Of a stretch of DNA of 64,000 nt, positions 33,951-41,885 are shown one piece after another. Made by a program: the position numbers and the translations under genes. Under the pieces are notes generated by a model. That model searched no databases. It had not been told where the DNA came from and saw only the letters and a program-made list of their open reading frames with translations. The stretch is from JAGWAJ01 sp965215155 (GTDB lineage: Bacteria; Acidobacteriota; Vicinamibacteria; Vicinamibacterales; UBA8438): contig CBDCCY010000002.1 in assembly GCA_965215155.1 (NCBI GenBank), positions 248,001 to 312,000 of the forward strand, read 5' to 3'. The stretch's first letter is position 1. Each line of letters opens with the position of its first letter.

Positions 33951-33973
33951 TTGTGGTACAAGCGGTAGTCACT
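33951..33973. promoter_or_regulatory. 23-base motif shared with the transfer-operon upstream region
   Basis: TTGT, four bases, CAAGCGGTAGTCACT. It matches 28560-28582 with the same spacing and a single A/G difference in the 15-base core. Both copies lie 100-130 bases upstream of a minus-strand gene of the element (AlpA-like here, primase there). Confidence 0.4.
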
Positions 33974-34125
33974 CTCTGCGCGGTGTGCGGATACGCGCAG
34001 ATTCGGCCGGAGCCAGCCGGCCCCGACACGGCTGCATCGGAGGACGCGCACGGCGTGACGTCGCCCTCGCGCGCGCTCTTGTCGGTTCTCTTGACAGAAC
34101 AGAAATGGAGCAGGGCCGTCCCGGG

Positions 34126-34170
34126 GCGGGGGTCAGGGAGCACGTGTCCGCGTCCAGCACGCGCCAGGGC
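34126..34170 (-). repeat. 45-base inverted duplicate, right copy
   Basis: Complement of 31167-31211 with two mismatches. On the minus strand it still encodes PWRVLDADTCSLTP, but the flanking frame no longer resembles the 218-aa protein, so this is a fragment. Confidence 0.7.
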
Positions 34171-34845
34171 CCTGTGCAGGGCGCTCGACCGCCGGCCTGA
34201 CCGGCCGGCGGCCTCAACCCGACACGACAATCCCGCTCGCAAGGACTGCCTCATCGCGACTGCACCCGCCCCGCTCTCGACGAGCTGGCGGCTCCAGGGG
34301 CGGCTCGACGCCGTCAGCAACTTCCAGGCCGGCGACGAGGACGCCGCCTCAGGTGACGTTCGTCAGGCGTCAGGGAGACCCATCTGAACAGCTCCGAGGC
34401 AAGGAAAGCCCGGCCCGTGTCCGGCAGCACCTTGCGGTTCCATATCCGCTCTGTCGTGCGGGGCACGGGCCTTCCGGCGCCGGCGCTATCACCCAATCAG
34501 CACCTCGATTCGCCCTTGTTTGCGCGGCGTCTCGATTACCATGACCGATTGCGGTTCCGCGACCCCGCTCAAGGACCACAACCGTGTCCCGTTCATCCCG
34601 GCTCGGCCCTGAGCGTGACTTCCCCGTATTCGTTCGGTGGACCCGCAACCATTGATCCGGGCGGTGCGGAACCGTCTTGGCGACGAGTGGTTGAACCGCC
34701 GTCCGGACCCGGGCCGCGGAAGTCGACGCAGGCGCAGCAGATCAGGTGCCCCCCGGGTCAACGACGTGGTGTCCGTCCGCCAACTGCTGGAAGCTGCCCA
34801 TGAAGGGATCCGCGCGGCATCCGCCGCTCGCTCCTCCCACGGCGC

Positions 34846-34995
34846 CTACCATCCCAGGGTCGCCCGGCCCATCACCCCGTTGCTGGCCTCGCCGCGGGTC
34901 GCGCTCTCGCGCCGCTGCGCCTCGGCGCCCACCTCGAATTGCACGCGGCCCTGCTCCAGCACCCCGAGGGCGTAGCCGACCTGTCCACCATACTA
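34846..34995 (-). pseudogene. 3' fragment of a possible outer-membrane beta-barrel gene
   Basis: The minus strand from about 34995 to a TAG at 34848-34846 reads YGGQVGYALGVLEQGRVQFE, then VGAEAQRRES and a final GVMGRATLGW. Alternating residues and a terminal Trp are what the last strands of autotransporter-like barrels show. The frame is not continued to the right; it stops at a breakpoint near the displaced integrase segment. The call is tentative. Confidence 0.35.
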
Positions 34996-35059
34996 GGAAA
35001 TCCGCCGCCGTCCGTTGTCGTCCTGAATAGTCCGTAAACGCCTGAATCATAAATGATTA

Positions 35060-35127
35060 CCACCCATCCACCGGCTTGACGAGGGCCGGTTGCGTCGAGG
35101 TACAGGCCGTCGCCATCACAGTAGCGC
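35060..35127 (-). pseudogene. Inverted 5' coding segment of the integrase
   Basis: On the minus strand this segment reads RYCDGDGLYLDATGPRQAGG, then W. That is the DG.GLYL...GG.W block that normally stands directly before the QRL.I.GRRRELGLG block in P4-type integrases (DUF4102 arm-binding domain). The plus-strand integrase frame begins exactly with the latter (W-V-Q-R-L-V-I-R). So a stretch of about 65 bases appears inverted. The still earlier N-terminal codons are not found to the left. Confidence 0.65.
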
Positions 35128-35130
35128 TGG

Positions 35131-36180
35131 GTGCAGCGGCTCGTCATCCGCAGCAGGCGCCGCGAACTCGGACTCGGCGGCTTCCCGCTCGTCCCGCTCA
35201 AGGACGCACGCTCGGCGGCTCTCGCCAACCGCAGGCTCGCCCGCGCCGGTGGCGACCCGCTCGCCGAGAAGCGGCGCCTCAAGAGCATGCCGACCTTCGC
35301 CGCCGCCGCCGAGGCGGTCCTGGCGCAGATGCGGCCCGGCTGGCGCAACCCCAAGCACGGCAAGGACTGGCTGTCGAGCATGGAACGGCTCGCCTTCCCC
35401 CGGCTCGGCAGGCTGCCCGTCTCCGAGGTGACGAGCGCCGACGTGGTCGAGACGCTCCGCAAGGTCTGGCACGAGCGGCCGGCGACGGCGCGGCGGGTTC
35501 GCCAGCGCATCAGCACCGTCATGGAGTGGGCCGTCGCGTTGAACTACCGCGACGACAACCCGTGCAGCCGGATCGGCCCGATCCTCGGACCGCAGCAGGC
35601 TCTCGTCCGGCACATGCCGGCGCTCCCGCATCGCGACGTGGCGGCGACGGTCGAGACGGTGCGGGCGTCGGGCGCGGCTCCCGTCGTCAAGCTGGCGTTC
35701 GAGTTTCTCGTGCTCACAGCGGCTCGGTCCGGCGAGGTGCGCGGCGCCGAGTGGACGGAGATCGACACCGAGGAGCACGTCTGGACCGTCCCGGCCACGC
35801 GGACCAAGGCGAAGCGGGAGCACCGGGTTCCCCTGACTCGCCGCGCCGAACAGGTCCTCGACGCGGCGCGGACGCTCAGCAACGGGAACGCGCTCGTCTT
35901 CCCGAGCCCGCGCGGCAAGCGGTTCAACGACATGGCCCTGTCGGGACTGCTCAGGACGCTGGAGGTCCCCGCCGTGCCTCACGGCTTCCGGTCCACGTTC
36001 CGGGACTGGGCCGCCGAGGAGACGAACCACCCGCGCGAGGTCGTCGAGGCGGCGCTGGCCCACGTCGTGCAGAACAAGGTCGAGGCCGCCTACGCCCGGT
36101 CGGACCTGTTCGAGCGGCGGCGGCGGCTGATGGACGACTGGTCCGCCTACGTCGCCGGCAGTGCAGGGAACGCCGGCTGA
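35131..36180 (+). CDS. int: P4-type tyrosine integrase with damaged 5' end
   Basis: The frame from GTG 35131 gives 349 aa, about 40-50 short of the usual length. Missing is the first part of the DUF4102 arm-binding domain, part of which lies inverted just upstream. The rest is normal: ELGLGGFPLVPLKDARSAAL, a core-binding domain (residues ~55-150), and a catalytic domain with R199 (TAARSGEVRG), K in TRTKAKREH, H284-x-x-R287 (HGFRSTFRDW), H311 (ALAH) and Y321 (EAAYARSD). The catalytic set is complete, but loss of the arm-binding start may have disabled or altered the enzyme. The stop overlaps the next start (TGATG). Confidence 0.85.
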   Translation: MQRLVIRSRRRELGLGGFPLVPLKDARSAALANRRLARAGGDPLAEKRRLKSMPTFAAAAEAVLAQMRPGWRNPKHGKDWLSSMERLAFPRLGRLPVSEVTSADVVETLRKVWHERPATARRVRQRISTVMEWAVALNYRDDNPCSRIGPILGPQQALVRHMPALPHRDVAATVETVRASGAAPVVKLAFEFLVLTAARSGEVRGAEWTEIDTEEHVWTVPATRTKAKREHRVPLTRRAEQVLDAARTLSNGNALVFPSPRGKRFNDMALSGLLRTLEVPAVPHGFRSTFRDWAAEETNHPREVVEAALAHVVQNKVEAAYARSDLFERRRRLMDDWSAYVAGSAGNAG

Positions 36181-37131
36181 TGATCGCCCATCTTCGGGAC
36201 CGGGCGGATGCTCTCGTGCGGTCCGGCTGGACCCGCCGCGAAGCCGAGTGGCTGGCGCTGGTCTGCCTCCACAGCGGCGTGTTCCTCCGCTCCCGGTACC
36301 TCGCCTTCATCGGCCGGACGAACCCGGCGCTCGCCAACCGCTTCGTCCGCCGGTGCCGCAAGCACGCCGTCGAGCAGCCGTGGAACGGCTCCCGGCTCCG
36401 CATCTGCCGGATCGCGGCCCGGCGCATCTACCGGGCGCTCGGGGCCGAGCACGTCCGGCATCGCCGGCCGGCCGCGCCGGAGGTCGTCCTGCGGCGGCTG
36501 CTGTCGCTCGACTACGTGCTCGAACATCGGCACGCCGCGTGGCTCCCGACCGAGGACGAGATGGTGAACGCCCTGACGGCGGCCGGCATCGCCAAGGAGT
36601 TGCTGCCGCGCCGTCTCTACCAGGGCGCGGTCGGGGCGCAGTACCGCTACTTCCCCCACAAGCTGCCGGTCGCGCTCGACGGCGTGCGGGCGACGTTCCT
36701 GTTCGTTCAGGCCGAGGACGAGACCGAGAGCGCGGTCCGTACGTGGGGCGGGCAGCACTCGGCGCTGTGGGCGGCGCTCGCCGCGGCCGGCCGCCGTCGA
36801 GGTGGTCGTCGTGGGCCGCGACCCGGTGCGTCTGGCGGCGGCCGGGCGGGTGCTCGACAAGTGGGCGGCGACGCCCGCGGAGTCCGTGGGGATGGCCCAC
36901 GACGAGGCGGCGGCAGAGTTGGCTGCGATCAAGAAGGCGATCGCGACGAGCGACTGGGCGGCGCTGGAGGCGTACGGCGGCCTGAACCCCGCGATACAGC
37001 GGGCGAGCGTCCTCGGTGCCGCGTGCGCCGGAAGTCGGAAGTCACGGGCGGCGATCACGAGCGGCCGGACGTGGCGCTCGACGCGGGTACCGGAATGGAC
37101 CCCCGGCCGCTGCGCCGGCGAGGCTGCCTAA
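36180..37131 (+). pseudogene. Paralogue of the 321-aa transfer-operon protein, frameshifted
   Basis: ATG 36180 shares its A with the integrase stop, so the two are coupled. Residues 1-200 follow the 6047-7012 protein: WLALVCLHSGVFLRSRY, RIYRALGAEHVRHRR, LPRRLYQGAVGAQYRYFPHK. Near 36790, within a GGCCGGCCGCCG stretch, the matching frame shifts and continues as VEVVVVGRDPVRLAAAGRVL to a stop at 37131. The second half again fits the paralogue (strand, then helix with LDKWAA). One indel would restore a protein of about 315 aa, so this is either a recent pseudogene or a base-calling error. Confidence 0.7.
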
Positions 37132-37377
37132 CGAGACGAACCACGCCGGCAGCCGACGTGTCAGTGGCACTGTCCACATAAGCATTATTAGACAGAGTGT
37201 TACAGGAGTGTGGCCGGGCCGTTCCCCTCCTTGCATCCCCCGTTCGGAGCCGGATTTCAGAGAACGTGGAACATCGGTCGAGGACCGATCCGGACCAGAC
37301 TCGCCGGCCGGCCTCGACGACCGTTCCCCCGCCGCCCGCGCGCCGGTCCGACCGGCCGCGCGTGGTAGCATGAGCCG

Positions 37378-37623
37378 GTGATCGACACTCATGCTATTGC
37401 CCGCCGACTGACCGGTGCTGGCCTCTCGACCGACCAGGCAGACGCGATCACGGATGCCGTCCGGGAGGCTGCCCAGCACGGCGACCACGTAACGCCGGAG
37501 GCGTTACGTGCCGAGCTCGCCAGCCTTGAGGCTCGCCTGACGTGGCGCTTTGCCGGTGCGATGCTCGCGCAAACGCTTGCGATCCTCGGCGGCGTGCTCG
37601 CGATGCTGCGGCTGTTGGAATGA
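37378..37623 (+). CDS. DUF1640-like small coiled-coil membrane protein
   Basis: An 81-aa frame from GTG 37378. IDTHAIARRLTGAGLSTDQA, then DAITDAVREAAQ, then an ELASLEARL coiled coil and a C-terminal membrane helix (GAMLAQTLAILGGVLAML). This is the short bacterial form of the DUF1640/CCDC90 family: an N-terminal helical hairpin, coiled coil and tail anchor. The role is unknown. The upstream 246 bases (37132-37377) hold no gene; base composition is clearly less GC-rich from here to 40,100. Confidence 0.7.
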   Translation: MIDTHAIARRLTGAGLSTDQADAITDAVREAAQHGDHVTPEALRAELASLEARLTWRFAGAMLAQTLAILGGVLAMLRLLE

Positions 37624-37661
37624 CGCGGGGCACGGTCCGCGGGCCTCTGAACTAGACTGAA

Positions 37662-39254
37662 ATGGGACCGCAACGAGTCGACCCGTACGAAATCCTAGGT
37701 CTGGAGCGGGGAGCAAGTTGGGCTGAGATCAGGGTAGCGTACCGGCGTTTGGCGAAGAAGCACCACCCGGACAAGAACCCCGGGGACAAGGCATCTGAGT
37801 GGATCTTCAAGGAAGTCAGCCGAGCCTACGAGCATCTTCGCGGGGTTCACGGTGCCGATGGCCGGCCGGGGGACCGTAGGCGGCGCGAACGCGATCCCGG
37901 CAAGCGAAGTGACTACGAACACACTGAACGGCAAGAGCGGGCACAGAGGGAACGCGAGCAGCGACAACGAGCGGAACGTGTTCGCCGGGAACAGGAGCGG
38001 GCTGAAAGACGAGAGCAGGAGCAACGGGAAAGAGCTGCGCGGGAACGCCGGGAGCAAGCGAAGTCAGAGCGGACAGCGCGGGATTCCCGTGAGGGAATAG
38101 GCGAGCAGAGCGGAAGGCGACAATCAGCCTTGGGCCTGTCCATCGTGGCCGTGGCGACGCTGATAGGGATAGCCACGGCGATCTACGACCGACCGGGTGA
38201 CACGCTTCCCGATCGCAGCGTGCCATCAGCAACGGCGATCGAGCGCGAAGGGACGCCTGCAAGACCGGCCAGCACGGTCACGGCTCCTCAAGGGCTCGTG
38301 CCCGTCGGACGGCAGAGTAGTACAACGTCAGGTCCATCGCCGCCCTCGGTCCGGGTTGGCACCAATGTTAGTCCGAGGGGCGCGGCGAAATCGGCGCCGG
38401 AGACTGAGAGCGAAGCTGCGGCCGCAGGACCTCGCCGCACGGCGACGGGCACTCAGGTACCCGCGTCCGCGGCCCGGAGTCGCGCTCCTGAACGCGCGAG
38501 CACGTCACCGTCTGGACCGCCCCCACCGACGACTACACGAGTCGATAATGCCACGGTCATCGGATGGCGTGGGGTAGATCCACCGGATCGGACCGAGCCT
38601 TCGGCCCGCACCGGCGCGAGCGTCACCGGCTCGGCGTTCTTCACGCGGGGCTCGCACGAGGACGACGTGGTGCGGGTTCAGGGCACGCCCTCGCGGATCG
38701 ACCGGCACCCCTCGTTGGGGTACGAGACTTGGCGGTACGGCAACAGCACGGTGAGGATCTCGGCGGGCTCCCGCCGAGTGACCGACTGGGCGAATCACAC
38801 CGGCAACCTCAGGGTCCGGTTGATCCCTGGCGCGAACGTTACCGGTTCGCCGTTCTTCACACGGGGCTCGCACGAGGACGACGTGGTGCGGGTTCAGGGC
38901 ACGCCCTCGCGGATCGACCGGCACCCCTCGTTGGGGTACGAGACTTGGCGGTACGGCAACAGCACGGTGAGGATCTCGGCGGGCTCCCGCCGAGTGACCG
39001 ACTGGGCGAATCACACCGGCAACCTCAGGGTCCGGTTGATCCCTGGCGCGAACGTTACCGGTTCGCCGTTCTTCACACGGGGCTCGCACGAGGACGACGT
39101 GGTGCGGGTTCAGGGCACGCCCTCGCGGATCGACCGGTACCCCTCGTTGGGGTACGAGACTTGGCGGTACGGCAACAGCACGGTGACGATCTCGGCGGAC
39201 TCCCGCCGAGTGACTGACTGGGCGAATCGCACCGGCAATCTACGGGTCCGCTAA
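37662..39254 (+). CDS. Membrane J-domain protein with three 72-residue C-terminal repeats
   Basis: A 530-aa protein. Residues ~6-70 are a J domain with HPD at 35-37 (LAKKHHPDKNPGD), the site that stimulates Hsp70 ATPase. A highly charged Arg/Glu/Gln stretch (about 72-145) follows, then one membrane helix (LGLSIVAVATLIGIATAIY), a Ser/Pro/Thr-rich linker of ~130 residues, and three tandem repeats, each with FFTRGSHEDDVVRVQGTPSR, then YETWRYGNSTV and RRVTDWANHTGNLRVR. The repeat pattern recalls BamE/SmpA-like envelope domains (GS..D.V...GTP, W.YG), but this is weak. The repeats would lie outside the membrane and the J domain inside. Known J proteins do not usually have this form. Confidence 0.85.
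   Translation: MGPQRVDPYEILGLERGASWAEIRVAYRRLAKKHHPDKNPGDKASEWIFKEVSRAYEHLRGVHGADGRPGDRRRRERDPGKRSDYEHTERQERAQREREQRQRAERVRREQERAERREQEQRERAARERREQAKSERTARDSREGIGEQSGRRQSALGLSIVAVATLIGIATAIYDRPGDTLPDRSVPSATAIEREGTPARPASTVTAPQGLVPVGRQSSTTSGPSPPSVRVGTNVSPRGAAKSAPETESEAAAAGPRRTATGTQVPASAARSRAPERASTSPSGPPPPTTTRVDNATVIGWRGVDPPDRTEPSARTGASVTGSAFFTRGSHEDDVVRVQGTPSRIDRHPSLGYETWRYGNSTVRISAGSRRVTDWANHTGNLRVRLIPGANVTGSPFFTRGSHEDDVVRVQGTPSRIDRHPSLGYETWRYGNSTVRISAGSRRVTDWANHTGNLRVRLIPGANVTGSPFFTRGSHEDDVVRVQGTPSRIDRYPSLGYETWRYGNSTVTISADSRRVTDWANRTGNLRVR
38615..39250 (+). repeat. Three tandem 216-base coding repeats
   Basis: The repeat period is 216 bases (72 codons), for example GAACGTTACC at 38834 and 39050. 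Repeats 1 and 2 are almost identical in DNA, and repeat 3 has few changes (H to Y, R to T, G to D). Near-identity at silent positions points to recent duplication or ongoing gene conversion, and copy number may vary between strains. Confidence 0.9.
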
Positions 39255-39344
39255 CAAAGCGAGCGTACACCGCGCTTGCTCGCCTTCTGCTCGTCCGCCG
39301 GTCGACAGCGCAGTGGATGCTGCGGAAGTGTAGAATGAGGCCGC

Positions 39345-39773
39345 ATGGCTTCTGACCCTGCGTGGTTTCGGATCGTGAGCAATCCGGCGCTGAACGTCGG
39401 CCCGACGCTGCCCTTCGTTGTGGGTGCCATTCGAGATCCTATCGGTGTCGCCCCTGCCTCGCCCGCCGCGGGCCTTCAGGAGCTTGCCGATGTGCTCACG
39501 AAGATGGACAACGAGGCACCCGCCACGTTCGGAATCCAAGTCCGATGGTGCCCGGGCATTGGCGCACACGTTGCAGTTTGCGTTAGCCCCGGCAATGGCC
39601 TGACCTGGAACCCCGCGGACTTTGATGTAGGCAGTCGCGACGCTCTTGCGGCAAGGCTGTGGGACCTTTATGGCCACGTGATCACGGCCGGCCAGTACTC
39701 GAAGAACGGCGATTGGCACCATTTTACCGAAGCCGAATTGAGGAGTATTCGGAGAATATTGGGAGACGGGTAG
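39345..39773 (+). CDS. Hypothetical protein
   Basis: A 142-aa frame with a weak GAGG before ATG 39345. The sequence is globular with mixed composition (QVRWCPGIGAHVAVCVSPGN, GLTWNPADFDVGSRDALAAR, GDWHHFTEAELRSIRRIL) and no signal or membrane segment. I do not recognise it. Codon use is less GC-biased than the transfer operon, like the DnaJ gene before it, so both may be recent arrivals. Confidence 0.6.
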   Translation: MASDPAWFRIVSNPALNVGPTLPFVVGAIRDPIGVAPASPAAGLQELADVLTKMDNEAPATFGIQVRWCPGIGAHVAVCVSPGNGLTWNPADFDVGSRDALAARLWDLYGHVITAGQYSKNGDWHHFTEAELRSIRRILGDG

Positions 39774-39925
39774 GCCCGGTGGGGCGTTGCAGCCGGCAGC
39801 CCTGTTCCTCTCCCGCGTTGATGTCCGATGCCGGCCCACCGCTGTCATCCTCGCCAACAGGCGCACGCCGGAGTGGGCGTGCGGTAGCGCCGCAGGCGGC
39901 TGACCCTTCCCGGAGGGACAATTGC

Positions 39926-40011
39926 AGGGGAGCGACCACGACCCGGCAGGTGTGACGGAGGAACACCTGGCGGGTCCGCAAATCGCCCAGATTTGCCGTG
40001 GTCGCTCCCCT
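39926..40011. repeat. 86-base palindromic element with 15-base perfect arms
   Basis: AGGGGAGCGACCACG (39926-39940) pairs with its exact complement at 39997-40011; inside are CAGGTGT/ACACCTG and AATCgcccaGATT pairings. The outer arm shares GAGCGACCnCG with the palindrome at 29399-29491. A small non-coding palindromic repeat family (REP- or MITE-like) is possible. It also ends the hypothetical gene's transcript region, so it could serve as a terminator. Confidence 0.5.
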
Positions 40012-40100
40012 TCTTGACCCTGACCCTTTTCCTGACCCCGTGCATGGATCGTACGTGGTCATTAAGCCGAAGTTCCAGGCAAAGGAAGAGCAAAAGCAGC

Positions 40101-41261
40101 TAGTGTCCAACGCCTGAAGTTCTTGACCAGTAGAATCGGCTCGTGGTACGGTCGGCCCGGAAGCGAGGAGGGCCGTGCCGAACCATTACACACGAGAGGT
40201 CCCGGAGGTCTCGGACGCACAGCGCGAGGAACTGGAGGGTTGGCTGCGCCGGCGCAATACCGCGCAGGCTCTGGCCCTGAGGGCACGCATCGTGCTGCAG
40301 AGCGCCGCGGGACGGAGCGACCAGGTCGTGGCGCAGGCTCTGGGCACGACGCGGGCCACGGTCGGCAAGTGGCGGCGGCGGTTCCTGCGCAACGGCTGCG
40401 ACGGCTTGCTGGACGAACCACGGCCGGGCGCGCCGCGCCGGGTGTCGGACGAGGACGTCGAACGGGTCGTGGTCCGGACGCTGGAGACGACCCCACGGGG
40501 GGCGACGCATTGGAGCCGGGAGTCGATGGCCCGAGCCTGCGGGCTGAGCGCTTCGACCGTCGGCCGCGTGTGGCGCGCGTTCGCGCTCAAGCCCCATCGC
40601 AGCGAGACCTTCAAGCTGTCGCGAGACCCGTTGTTCATCGAGAAAGTGCGCGATATCGTGGGGCGGTACCTGCATCCGCCGGAGCGAGCGGTGGTGCTGT
40701 GTGTGGATGAGAAGTCGCAGATCCAGGCGTTGAACCCGTACCCAGCCGGTGTTGCCGATGCGTCCGGGAGCACCGGAGCAGCGGACACACGACTATCGAC
40801 GGCACGGCACGACCTCGTTGTTCGCGGCCCTGAACACCGCCACCGGCGAGGTGATCGGCAGGTGCTTTCGGAAGCACCGCTCGGTGGAGTTCAAGCGCTT
40901 CCTCGCCGTGATCGACAAGGCGGTGCCGCCCGACCTCGACATCCACCTGGTGCTGGACAACTACGGCACGCACAAGACGGCGATGATCCACGACTGGCTG
41001 GCACGGCGTCCTCGGTATCACCTGCACTTCACGCCCACGAGCGCATCGTGGCTCAACCAGGTAGAGCGTTGGTTCGCCGAGATCACCCGGCAGCAGATCC
41101 GGCGTGGAACCCATCGCAGCACCCAAGCACTCGAGGCGGCGATCAAGGAGTACCTGGCGGTCTACAACGAAGACCCCAAGCCCTTCGTCTGGACGAAGAC
41201 CGCCGAGCAGATCGGAATCCCTGAAGCGTTACTGCTCACGTATTTCTGACGGTGCACACTA
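40101..41261 (+). mobile_element. IS630-family insertion sequence, second copy (inactive)
   Basis: Flanked by TA (40101-40102, 41260-41261) with the same ends as 26310-27469. It is one base longer. Only a few base differences separate the copies, including the inserted C that breaks the transposase. Restored target again reads CTAG. Confidence 0.9.
40175..41249 (+). pseudogene. IS630 transposase broken by one extra base
   Basis: Identical to the intact copy except for a few substitutions (for example L to R in the VGLYLHPP region and F to C in VLFVDEK) and an extra C near 40736 (GAACCCGTACCC against GAACCGTACCC). The frame shifts just after the first catalytic Asp, so D2 and E are lost from the product. 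The remainder resumes in the other frame to 41249. It could be mobilised in trans by the intact copy. Confidence 0.9.
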
Positions 41262-41363
41262 GAATCCCGCGTGTTTTTCGGGCGGGTGTGGGTTCTGATG
41301 GCGCGCAATGTAGCCACTAATAAGGTTGATTTATGCCGGCTTACATGCTAATGTTCTCCCATG

Positions 41364-41885
41364 GTGTGTCGTGACGACGCGGACGGGAGACCGGCTGCGT
41401 CACGCTGTTCTTCTCCAGCGGGTGCAAGTCCCGCCTCGGTAAGCGCCGGAGCGCCGAGTAGCGGACCCCAGGCACGACCGGAGACGGCCGTGGCCCGAGC
41501 GGGGTGTCAAGAGCCTCTTCGGAGGGAGCAAGTCCGCGGGCCGCAACATGAAGTGAAGCCTGCAGCCTCGACAGATTCACAACCCGAGAGCCGAGCCGCT
41601 CATGTCACGGTGAAGGCCACGTCTCCCGCGCCCCGGTCCGGCGGCGTACGTGCGGGAGGTCTCGGCGGGGTAGGGGGCGCAGCACGCGGACACGGAGAGG
41701 GACGGAACACGAGAGGCCCGTCTGCGCGGCCCGGGTCGGGGCAACGCGGCTCGCATAAGCCGAAGGTGAAAGCGGGCGCGGCGCAGCGGGATTCCGAGGG
41801 GGCCATAGTACTGCGGAGGGCCGTGCAGCAGAACGCGGCCGGAGGGAAGGGCCCCTGCGGTGGGCACGGCGCGGGTGCAAGGACG
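41364..41885 (+). ncRNA. 5' remnant of a group II intron
   Basis: The sequence starts near GTGTG (41364) and has the conserved run of ribozyme domain I-III blocks seen in bacterial group II introns: GCGGGTGCAAGTCCCGCCTC, CGCCGAGTAGCGG, GCACGACCGGAGAC, GAGCGGGGTGTCAAGAGCCT, GTGAAGCCTGCAGCCTCGAC, and GGCCGGAGGGAAGGGCCCCT. The reverse transcriptase gene that should follow is absent. Instead, at about 41885, the sequence joins the 3' end of an ATPase pseudogene on the other strand. I judge this from memory of intron 5' regions; a covariance search would settle it. Confidence 0.6.

Larger units (their letters stand above)
33847..34845. other. About 1 kb without a credible gene
   Basis: Contains the shared motif (33951-33973), the right copy of the 45-base inverted duplicate (34126-34170), and no frame with coding-like composition. 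Short open frames here are interrupted and of biased composition. Together with the gene fragments to the right, it looks like a rearranged or decayed stretch between the excisionase and integrase genes. Confidence 0.5.

Noticed and set aside
34200..37380. A tRNA gene or attachment-site duplicate near the integrase
   Set aside because: No cloverleaf or T-loop consensus was found by eye, and no repeat of the integrase flanks was seen.
38615..39250. Non-coding tandem repeat or CRISPR-like array
   Set aside because: The period is a multiple of three and the frame is open throughout; these are protein repeats.
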